Assembly (NCBI GenBank): GCA_002898135.1
Contig: BDTQ01000302.1
Location: 1 to 6,653 of the forward strand
DNA: 6,653 bases
DNA from: a bacterium BMS3Bbin07
GTDB taxonomy: Bacteria > Nitrospirota > Thermodesulfovibrionia > Thermodesulfovibrionales > JdFR-85
Direction of reading: 5' to 3'
In this document: piece after piece, positions 1-4,814 of the stretch
Layout: every line of letters starts with the position of its first letter
Position numbering within the stretch: position 1 is the first letter of the stretch
Notes under the pieces: model-generated
The model's input: the letters and a program-made list of their open reading frames with translations, nothing else
What the model was told of the DNA's origin: nothing
Database searches by the model: none
Position numbers and translations under genes: made by a program

Positions 1-2
1 CA

Positions 3-653
3 TATGTCTCATCTATTGCTGTTGTGCCTGTTGGTCTGACGAGGCACAGGAAGTTCCCTCTGAAGCCGGTGGGGAAAGACGAAGCCCTTGAAACCGTTGC
101 TATAATATCGGATTTCCAGAAGCGGTTTATGAAAAAGCACGGTGATGCCCTGGTATATGGCTCTGATGAACTTTATATCCGGGCAGAAAAGAAGTTTCCT
201 TCCCTTAAGTATTATGGTGAATTTCCGCAGATTGAAAATGGTGTTGGTATGGTTGCGCTTTTTCTTCATAAGGCTGCAAGGATAAAATCCCTTAAAAGGC
301 CTTCCGGACAGAGATTCATGACCGTAACCGGCACATCCTTTTATCCCTTTCTCAGCAGGTTTGTTGAACGACTGAAGAACCAGGTCTGTATTGATGTTAT
401 CCCTGTAGAGAACAGGTTTTTTGGTGAAACGGTGACAGTAGCAGGACTGCTTACGGGAAGGGATATCATACAGAGCGTTGCTGATTTATCTTCTCACCAT
501 GACGTTCTGCTTCTCCCTGACGTTATATTCAGGGACGGTCAGGATGTCCTTCTCGATGACATAACAGTGGAAGAGCTGGAGCGTATACTGAGGATCAAGG
601 TGAAAGTGATCGATCCGACATCACGGGGGTTAATAAACGCACTGGAGGAATAA
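3..653 (+). CDS. DUF512 domain protein, radical SAM/PDZ type, C-terminal part (5' end outside window)
   Basis: The frame is open to the left edge, so this is the 3' portion of a longer gene cut by the window, not a broken gene; 216 residues are visible. Counting from the first complete codon at base 3, the segment begins with SIAVVPVGLT at residues 4-13, which resembles the opening of the DUF512 (PF04459) domain. Other conserved-looking blocks are YYGEFPQIENGVGM at 70-83, NRFFGETVTVAGLLTG at 137-152 and LLLPDVIFRDG at 169-179. Family members usually carry an N-terminal PDZ-like and radical SAM/Fe-S region upstream; that part, including any cluster cysteines, cannot be seen here. The biochemical role of the family is not established and none is assigned. 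A GTG at 24 could be mistaken for a start, but the conserved residues upstream of it argue against that. The stop lies 3 bp before aroE, whose ribosome binding site is inside this gene, so the two are probably co-transcribed. Confidence 0.88.
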   Translation, partial: YVSSIAVVPVGLTRHRKFPLKPVGKDEALETVAIISDFQKRFMKKHGDALVYGSDELYIRAEKKFPSLKYYGEFPQIENGVGMVALFLHKAARIKSLKRPSGQRFMTVTGTSFYPFLSRFVERLKNQVCIDVIPVENRFFGETVTVAGLLTGRDIIQSVADLSSHHDVLLLPDVIFRDGQDVLLDDITVEELERILRIKVKVIDPTSRGLINALEE

Positions 654-656
654 AAT

Positions 657-1490
657 ATGTCTATAAATGCCAGGACAAAAATAACAGGTCTTATCGGTTA
701 TCCTGTAGAGCATAGCCTGTCACCTGACATGCACAATGCTGCCTTTGAGCATCTTGGTCTGAATTACTGCTATATTGCCATGCCTGTTAAACCGGGAGGA
801 CTTCCGGATGCTGTTAAGGGCATAAGGGCGCTGAACTTCCATGGCTGCAATGTTACTGTGCCGTATAAACAGGATGTAATCCCGCTTCTGGATGAGATTG
901 ATGATGAGGCTGGGTTTATTGGCGCTGTAAATACCATAAGGAATGACAATGGTCTGTTGAAGGGGTTTAATACAGACGGCAGGGGGTTTATGGAGTCATT
1001 GAAAGAGGCAGGGGTTGACCCCCTTGGCAAGGATATATTCATCATAGGTGCCGGAGGGGCAGCAAGGGCTATAGGTTACTATCTTGCTCAGAGGGCATTG
1101 AGGCTCTATATCTTTGATGTTGATTCCGGCAAGAGCCAGCCGCTTGTGAGAGATCTTAAAAAGTTGAACAGAGAGGTTTTTGCAGTGGAGAACAGGGATA
1201 GTATACGTTCATCTGATATAGTTATCAATGCTACCCCCCTTGGTCTGAAAAAGGATGACCCGCTTCCGTTGCAGATGGGACTCCTCCGGAGAGAACAGGT
1301 TGTTTGTGACCTTATTTACTGGGATACACCGCTCATAAGGAGCGCAGGAGAGAAGGGGTGCAAGACTGTTAACGGCCTTGGAATGTTGCTCTGGCAGGGG
1401 GTGTTAGCCTTTCAGATATGGACAGGTGTTGTCCCTCCGGTTGACTTGATGCGAGAGATTTTAGTCAGGGGAATGGAAGGCCGGAAATAA
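657..1490 (+). CDS. aroE: Shikimate dehydrogenase (NADP+)
   Basis: AroE reduces 3-dehydroshikimate to shikimate with NADPH in the cytoplasm, a step of the chorismate pathway. The 277 residues match the usual family length of about 270-290. The N-terminal substrate domain shows SLSPDMHN (20-27), NVTVPYK (65-71) with the expected catalytic lysine K71, and FNTDG (104-108) with the expected catalytic aspartate D107. The nucleotide-binding Rossmann domain has the glycine-rich loop GAGGAA (131-136), followed by NATPLG (191-196). NGLGMLLWQG (239-248) near the C-terminus supplies the conserved substrate-contacting glutamine Q247. One variation: the usual DxVYxPxxTPLL segment is shortened to DLIYWDTPLI (218-227), lacking the proline and about two residues. 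GGAGGA at 644-649, 7 bp before the ATG and inside the upstream gene, supports this start and suggests translational coupling. A hairpin follows the stop. Assignment is by motifs and is secure; AroE versus the related YdiB/quinate enzymes is judged from the biosynthetic type sequence. Confidence 0.96.
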   Translation: MSINARTKITGLIGYPVEHSLSPDMHNAAFEHLGLNYCYIAMPVKPGGLPDAVKGIRALNFHGCNVTVPYKQDVIPLLDEIDDEAGFIGAVNTIRNDNGLLKGFNTDGRGFMESLKEAGVDPLGKDIFIIGAGGAARAIGYYLAQRALRLYIFDVDSGKSQPLVRDLKKLNREVFAVENRDSIRSSDIVINATPLGLKKDDPLPLQMGLLRREQVVCDLIYWDTPLIRSAGEKGCKTVNGLGMLLWQGVLAFQIWTGVVPPVDLMREILVRGMEGRK

Positions 1491-1494
1491 AATA

Positions 1495-1516
1495 CCCCGC
1501 CGACTAAGCGGCGGGG
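1495..1516. terminator. GC-rich hairpin terminator between convergent aroE and the lipoprotein gene, possibly bidirectional
   Basis: CCCCGCCG (1495-1502) pairs perfectly with CGGCGGGG (1509-1516) around a 6-base loop. It starts 4 bp after the aroE stop and lies 18 bp beyond the stop of the minus-strand lipoprotein gene. On the plus strand an interrupted T-rich stretch (1518-1531, with TTTTT at 1527-1531) follows. On the minus strand TATTTTATTT follows directly. Neither tail is an ideal uninterrupted U-run, but the position between converging genes fits shared termination. Confidence 0.75.
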
Positions 1517-1534
1517 AGTTCTCTCGTTTTTAGA

Positions 1535-2047
1535 TTATTTCTTTGCAGGTATTGCTTCAATAAGGGTCAGGCTGTACTTTTCGTGCTGAAAAGGATGAAT
1601 TGTGGGGAAGTTTGAGTAGAGCCAGCTTTTAAATATCTCCTTGTCTCCCTCATAAACTGTAATATGGACTGCCGGATTCTTGAGTTCGCCTGAAGACGAT
1701 GTTATGCTCAGTCCATCCATTCTGAAGTCAGGCAGAAAGTCTCCAACCTTGATCTTTATATTTGAGTTTGGGATTGTGTACTCAGAGCCGAGCTTTATAG
1801 TGACCACTTCCTTTTTGTTTGAAGTCTTGTCAAGTATCTCTATTTTAACGGCCTCCCATTTGCCCTTGACGGAATCCGGGACAACAATCCTGGTCTCACC
1901 CTTGGGCATCATTGATTCCCCTTTCGGCATCATTGTTTCATGAGCTGGTGCCGGTGCCTGTTGTACAGGCTCTTCTTTCTTTTTACATGCCCCAAAAGAT
2001 AAAAGTAACCCGATTCCTGCAGCTATAGCGATTAGCCTGATTTTCAT
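1535..2047 (-). CDS. DUF2155-type lipoprotein of unknown function
   Basis: This is a 170-residue protein with a lipoprotein signal peptide: a basic MKIR start, a hydrophobic core to about residue 17, and a lipobox-like FGAC with the lipidated cysteine at 21. Phenylalanine at -3 is somewhat unusual. A low-complexity linker follows (KKKEEPVQQAPAPA) with a 7-residue tandem duplication, MMPKGES (39-45) and MMPKGET (46-52). Residues from about 56 to 166 look like a DUF2155 domain: VKGKWEAVKIEILDKTS, then VGDFLPDFRMDG, then NPAVHITVYEG, and IHPFQHEKYSLTLIEA at the end. The family has no known activity and I assign none. It is probably exported and membrane anchored. No inner-membrane retention aspartate follows the cysteine (the next residues are lysines), which is compatible with outer-membrane sorting. 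The ribosome binding site AGGAGG lies at 2052-2057, close to the ATG, and a promoter-like sequence lies further upstream, so it is probably monocistronic. It diverges from rsmD. Confidence 0.87.
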   Translation of the reverse strand: MKIRLIAIAAGIGLLLSFGACKKKEEPVQQAPAPAHETMMPKGESMMPKGETRIVVPDSVKGKWEAVKIEILDKTSNKKEVVTIKLGSEYTIPNSNIKIKVGDFLPDFRMDGLSITSSSGELKNPAVHITVYEGDKEIFKSWLYSNFPTIHPFQHEKYSLTLIEAIPAKK

Positions 2048-2086
2048 GTCTCCTCCTATAGAGATTAGATGTTAAATTAGAGTCAG

Positions 2087-2116
2087 ATTTTAGCACGTTA
2101 TTTAATAATTTATCAA
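2087..2116 (-). promoter_or_regulatory. Candidate sigma-70 promoter of the lipoprotein gene
   Basis: On the minus strand TTGATA (2116-2111) is followed after 18 bases by TAAAAT (2092-2087). TGC immediately precedes the latter, as in an extended -10. Start of transcription would fall near 2080, giving a leader of roughly 33 bases that contains the AGGAGG. Recognised by consensus only. Confidence 0.5.
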
Positions 2117-2174
2117 TCTTGAATCACAACCGTGAATTGCTGATATGCCCGGCTTTCTCCCCGTGCCCTCGAGG

Positions 2175-2183
2175 TGGTATAAT
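2175..2183 (+). promoter_or_regulatory. Candidate extended -10 promoter of rsmD
   Basis: TGGTATAAT at 2175-2183 is a perfect TGnTATAAT extended -10 element. The -35 region (around 2154-2160, TTTCTC or TTCTCC) is poor, as is common for extended -10 promoters. Transcription would start near 2190, about 40 bases before the rsmD ATG. This is a further argument that rsmD does not begin at the upstream TTG at 2119. Confidence 0.5.
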
Positions 2184-2229
2184 AAAAAAAGTTTTATGGT
2201 TGAATAACTTCTTTTATTTTAAGGATATG

Positions 2230-2793
2230 ATGAAGGAATTGAGGATTACAGCGGGCACGGCAAAGGGAAGAAGGTTGAAGGCCGTTGCTGTTTCGGAAAG
2301 GTCACCTTTAAGGCCGACTGCATCAAAGGTGAGGGAAGCTCTTTTTAATATAACAGGCCCAGGGATTTGTGGTGCAGGCTTTCTTGACCTCTATGCCGGT
2401 ACAGGTGCCGTAGGTTTTGAAGCTCTAAGCAGGGGGGCTGGATTTGTCGTATTTGTTGAGATAAACCCCGTAAGGGTAGAGCTGATAAAGAAGACCGGTC
2501 TGGAACTTGGTTTTTTGACACGTATGAAGGTTTACAGGATGCAAGCCTTTGAATATCTCAAAAAGGCCTGTGAGCATGGTGACACCTTTGACTTTATCTT
2601 TATTGACCCTTCATATCAATCTGAGGAAGTGATGAAGGTCTTGCCGCTCATTGCAGAGGGAGGGATACTGAAAAACGGGGGCATGGTTATGGTTGAGCAT
2701 TTTTCAAAGGGGACGCTTCCGGAATCAGTGGGGAGTTTAAGGCAGAAGAAGAGATATATTTACGGTGATACTGCATTGACAACATTTAAATAG
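2230..2793 (+). CDS. rsmD: 16S rRNA (guanine966-N2)-methyltransferase
   Basis: RsmD methylates N2 of G966 in 16S rRNA on the small subunit using S-adenosylmethionine. The protein has 187 residues, typical for the family. The N-terminus LRITAGTAKGRRL (4-16) with RPTASKVREALFNI (28-41) is the RsmD signature. The class I methyltransferase glycine motif is DLYAGTGAVGFEALSRGA (53-70), with VEINP (76-80) at the end of strand 2. The catalytic motif reads DPSY (126-129) rather than the usual DPPY/DPPF. The C-terminus YGDTALTTF is family-typical. Tandem ATGs at 2227 and 2230 both fit. AAGGA at 2221-2225 is better spaced for 2230, so that start is used, though 2227 remains possible. The frame is open back to a TTG at 2119, but that extension is unlike the family and spans the promoter-like sequence. 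The stop codon TAG is formed at the left junction of a small inserted element. The gene often neighbours coaD in bacteria, as it does here. Confidence 0.93.
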   Translation: MKELRITAGTAKGRRLKAVAVSERSPLRPTASKVREALFNITGPGICGAGFLDLYAGTGAVGFEALSRGAGFVVFVEINPVRVELIKKTGLELGFLTRMKVYRMQAFEYLKKACEHGDTFDFIFIDPSYQSEEVMKVLPLIAEGGILKNGGMVMVEHFSKGTLPESVGSLRQKKRYIYGDTALTTFK

Positions 2794-2930
2794 AGTCTGT
2801 GTATAAATCACAGTATGTTTGTCATTCCCGCAATCCCGAACGCATTCGGGAGTCTGGAAGCCTTCTTAAAGAACGATTCCGGACAAGCCGGAATGACAGA
2901 TAGAAAAATTGAGTTCATACACAGACTCTA
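2791..2930. mobile_element. MITE-like element with 14-bp terminal inverted repeats and TA flanks
   Basis: TAGAGTCTGTGTAT (2791-2804) is repeated exactly in inverted orientation at 2917-2930. If the TA at each end is the duplicated target, the element proper is 136 bp (2793-2928). TA duplication is typical of IS630/mariner-type transposition. It has no coding capacity. Inside it, GTCATTCC (2821-2828) and GGAATGAC (2890-2897) form a second nested inverted repeat. Two hairpins lie inside that: TCCCGAA/TTCGGGA (2834-2851, 4-base loop) and ATTCCGG/CCGGAAT (2876-2894, 5-base loop). The left TA plus the following G make the rsmD stop codon; the right end lies about 25 bp before the coaD ribosome binding site. 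A related remnant lies at 4661-4728. Family assignment to IS630/mariner is an inference. Confidence 0.75.
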
Positions 2931-2965
2931 AATAAGCTAACAGACTGAATTAAGAAGGAGTTTGA

Positions 2966-3451
2966 ATGAAAAGAATTGCTATCTGTCCGGGAACATTTGA
3001 TCCCATTACAAACGGGCATATTGATATAGTCATGAGGAGTCTCAGTATTTTTGATGAGATTGTCGTGGCTGTTGCCCCGAATCCAAAGAAGACCCCTCTT
3101 TTTAAAATTGAAGAAAGGATGGACCTGATTGGAGAGTCTTTTAAGGACCTGGAGCGGGTTACTATTGAATCATTTGACGGATTACTGGTGGATTATGTGA
3201 AACAGAAGGGCGGGGTTGCCATTGTAAGAGGACTCAGGGCAATTTCGGATTTTGAATATGAGCTGCAGATGGCCCTGATGAACAGGAGACTTGATTCCGT
3301 GATCGAGACGGTCTTCATGATGCCCAGTGAGGAGTACTCTTTTTTGACCTCAACAATAATTAAGGAGATTGCCTCCTTTGGCGGGTCTGTCAAGGGGCTT
3401 GTGCCTGAAATTGTTGAGAAGGCGCTGAGCGAGGTATTTAAACTCAAATAA
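2966..3451 (+). CDS. coaD: Phosphopantetheine adenylyltransferase
   Basis: CoaD transfers an adenylyl group from ATP to 4'-phosphopantetheine to give dephospho-CoA, the penultimate step of coenzyme A synthesis. The 161 residues equal the usual length of about 160. The nucleotidyltransferase signature is complete: PGTFDPITNGHIDI (8-21) with T10 and H18 of the TxxH-type motif, K42 in the NPKKTPLF region, and IVRGLRAISDFEYE (86-99) with R88. The C-terminal ATP-binding loop reads SFLTSTIIKEIA (125-136), with threonine and leucine where many homologues have serines. Start is set by AAGGAG (2955-2960), 5 bp upstream of ATG. It abuts queE directly (stop TAA followed at once by ATG). A small inserted element lies just upstream, so transcription either reads through from rsmD or begins from a promoter in or next to the element; I see no convincing -35/-10 pair. 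Confidence 0.97.
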   Translation: MKRIAICPGTFDPITNGHIDIVMRSLSIFDEIVVAVAPNPKKTPLFKIEERMDLIGESFKDLERVTIESFDGLLVDYVKQKGGVAIVRGLRAISDFEYELQMALMNRRLDSVIETVFMMPSEEYSFLTSTIIKEIASFGGSVKGLVPEIVEKALSEVFKLK

Positions 3452-4099
3452 ATGACTGATGGCGTAAGACTTAAGATATGTGAGACCTTTGTCAGCATAC
3501 AGGGTGAGTCGAGTTATGCCGGACAGCCCTGTTTTTTTGTTAGACTGACAGGGTGTAATCTCCGGTGTCATTGCTGTGATACCACCTATGCCTACTCCGA
3601 TGGTAAAGAGATGGCTATGGGGGAAATTCTGTCCGGAGCAAGAGACTCTGGGGTGGGGCTGGTTGAGGTTACCGGAGGTGAGCCCTTGCTGCAAAAAGGG
3701 ACCCCGGCCCTTATAGAGAGTCTGTGCGATGAGGGTTTCAGTGTGCTGGTAGAGACTAATGGTTCAATGAAGATTGATATCATAGACAGCCGTGCAGTGG
3801 TAATCCTTGACATAAAGACACCGGGCAGCGGTATGGCAGCGGAGATGTTCTATGGAAACCTTGAGATACTCAGACCCCATGACGAGATAAAGTTTGTTAT
3901 TGCAGACAGGGCTGACTATGTCTGGACAAAGGGTGTGATCGAGAAGTTCGGACTTGCAGGGAGAAATATCCTCCTTTCCCCTTCCTTTGGTCTTCTTTCT
4001 CCTGAGGTCCTTGTTGGATGGATAATTGAGGACCGCCTGAACGTGAGATTAAACCTTCAGATACATAAATATGTATTTGGCGACAGGAGAGGGGTTTGA
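3452..4099 (+). CDS. queE: 7-carboxy-7-deazaguanine synthase (radical SAM)
   Basis: QueE is a radical SAM enzyme that contracts 6-carboxytetrahydropterin to 7-carboxy-7-deazaguanine on the route to preQ0 and queuosine. The protein has 215 residues. ETFVSIQGES (11-20) is the family-typical N-terminal block. The cluster motif CNLRCHCC (35-42) supplies the CX3CX2C cysteines C35, C39 and C42, with an extra C41 where homologues usually have an aromatic residue. VEVTGGEP (71-78) is the SAM-binding GGE motif. ETNGS (101-105), DIKTPGSG (120-127) and the C-terminal LQIHKYVFG (202-210) are further QueE marks. The start codon immediately follows the coaD stop with no clear ribosome binding site of its own, suggesting translational coupling. 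No other queuosine genes (queC, queD, folE) are in the window. Its stop is 7 bp from the end of the converging nrdR. Confidence 0.94.
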   Translation: MTDGVRLKICETFVSIQGESSYAGQPCFFVRLTGCNLRCHCCDTTYAYSDGKEMAMGEILSGARDSGVGLVEVTGGEPLLQKGTPALIESLCDEGFSVLVETNGSMKIDIIDSRAVVILDIKTPGSGMAAEMFYGNLEILRPHDEIKFVIADRADYVWTKGVIEKFGLAGRNILLSPSFGLLSPEVLVGWIIEDRLNVRLNLQIHKYVFGDRRGV

Positions 4100-4106
4100 C
4101 GCTTGC

Positions 4107-4571
4107 TTACTCTTTCTTTTTTGCCTCAAAAAGACTTTTTACCTCATCCATGAGTTCATTTATATCCTTGAATTGTCTGTAAACAGAGGCAAACCTGACG
4201 TATGCAACCTTGTCAAGTTCCTTCAGGGCATTCATAACCTCTTCCCCTATCCATGTGCTCTGTATCTCTTTTACCCCCAGCTCAAGGAGCCTTTTTTCAA
4301 TTCCGTCTACTATGCCTTCAAGTGTTTCAGTTGAAATGGGTCTCTTTTCACATGCCTTTTTCAGGCCTGACAGTATCTTGTACCGCTCAAAACCCTCTCT
4401 GCGCGCGTCCTTCTTAACCACCATCGGCAAAACATCTTCGATCCTCTCATATGAGGTAAAGCGGCGTTCACATCCAAGACACTCCCGCCGCCTCCGTATG
4501 AGGTCCCCCTCCTTGCTCATCCGAGAATCTATAACCCTGTCATCCAGGTTTCCGCAGAAAGGACATTTCAT
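4107..4571 (-). CDS. nrdR: Transcriptional repressor NrdR
   Basis: NrdR is a nucleotide-sensing repressor of ribonucleotide reductase genes. The 154 residues match the family length. The N-terminal zinc ribbon has C3, C6, C31 and C34 (CPFC and CLGC), with the basic stretch IRRRREC between the cysteine pairs and RRFTSYER after. The ATP-cone domain runs from about residue 49 to 139, beginning [11 protein letters not shown], and contains KACEKRPIS and [19 protein letters not shown] (4583-4580) sits 8 bp upstream of the ATG and sets the start. It follows rpiB and glyA in transcription order, as in many bacteria, but an inverted-repeat element separates it from glyA, so read-through or a local promoter would be required. 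The 3' end nearly touches the converging queE. No nrd gene or NrdR-box pair is in the window, so its targets are not visible. Confidence 0.97.
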   Translation of the reverse strand: MKCPFCGNLDDRVIDSRMSKEGDLIRRRRECLGCERRFTSYERIEDVLPMVVKKDARREGFERYKILSGLKKACEKRPISTETLEGIVDGIEKRLLELGVKEIQSTWIGEEVMNALKELDKVAYVRFASVYRQFKDINELMDEVKSLFEAKKKE

Positions 4572-4633
4572 GGTTTTGACTCCAATAAGACAGACTTAAA
4601 TTTGATAAAATAATTAACCACTGAGACACAGAG

Positions 4634-4649
4634 CCACAGAGCCACAGAG
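4634..4649 (+). repeat. Tandem 8-mer CCACAGAG x2 (plus a 7-base partial copy)
   Basis: Two perfect CCACAGAG units at 4634-4641 and 4642-4649 follow CACAGAG at 4627-4633. They belong to the left end of the surrounding inverted-repeat element; the right end has no matching tandem expansion. Replication slippage is the likely origin. Confidence 0.75.
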
Positions 4650-4660
4650 AAAGACTGAAC

Positions 4661-4728
4661 AGGATTTCCGGAGAAGCCGGAATGACAGAAAAAAACAACA
4701 AATGCTTGACCTTAAACACAGACTCTTA
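4661..4728 (+). repeat. Degenerate partial copy of the 2791-2930 element
   Basis: TTCCGGAGAAGCCGGAATGA and the next four bases (4666-4689) match 2877-2900 at 23 of 24 positions. After a spacer of 26 bases (18 in the first copy), ACACAGACTCT (4716-4726) matches the first element's right end at 2919-2929. The order and orientation are the same. The left half of the first element (GAGTCTGTGT end and GTCATTCC arm) is absent. The TA that would follow the right end is TT here, so this looks like a decayed or truncated copy. Confidence 0.72.
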
Positions 4729-4814
4729 ACTAATAACTTCAGGGTTTAATTTGGAGTTTTAGTTGAAATCTCAGTGACTCTGTGTCTCTGTGGTTATCCA
4801 TATCAATTATCATT

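Larger units (their letters stand above)
4615..4796. mobile_element. Inverted-repeat (MITE-like) element of AACCACAGAG type between glyA and nrdR
   Basis: The left end TAACCACTGAGACACAGAG (4615-4633) matches the inverted right end (4796-4778) at 18 of 19 positions. Extending the comparison to 27 bp (4615-4641 against 4770-4796) gives 24 matches. Both ends finish in TA, so a TA target duplication is possible. The left end also contains a tandem repeat, CACAGAG CCACAGAG CCACAGAG (4627-4649). The interior holds a remnant of the 2791-2930 element at 4661-4728; the rest (4729-4769) is AT-rich and unrecognised. There is no open reading frame of its own. Repeats with AACCACAGAG ends recur in several environmental bacterial lineages; that is recollection, not a search result. 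Confidence 0.7.

Noticed and set aside
2119..2229. N-terminal extension of rsmD from a TTG at 2119
   Set aside because: The extra 37 residues do not resemble RsmD, the extension runs through a perfect extended -10 sequence, and the ATGs at 2227/2230 give the normal family length.
2876..2894. ATTCCGG/CCGGAAT hairpin as the rsmD terminator
   Set aside because: No T-run follows on either strand and the hairpin is part of a dispersed-type repeat; it may affect the transcript but cannot be called an intrinsic terminator.
2809..2934. Small gene in the rsmD-coaD gap
   Set aside because: The sequence is fully explained by inverted repeats and hairpins, and no start with a ribosome binding site and sustained frame is seen.
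2909..2934. Outward promoter at the right end of the first element driving coaD (TTGAGT with TAAATA)
   Set aside because: The spacing is only 14 bp, so the pair is not a credible sigma-70 promoter, although some MITEs do carry outward promoters.
4071..4599. Open frames on the plus strand across nrdR
   Set aside because: They are antisense shadows of a clearly identified gene, with low-complexity serine-rich translations and no ribosome binding sites.
4616..4649. CRISPR array from the repeated CACAGAG units
   Set aside because: Units are 7-8 bp and directly tandem with no spacers; they form one end of an inverted-repeat element.
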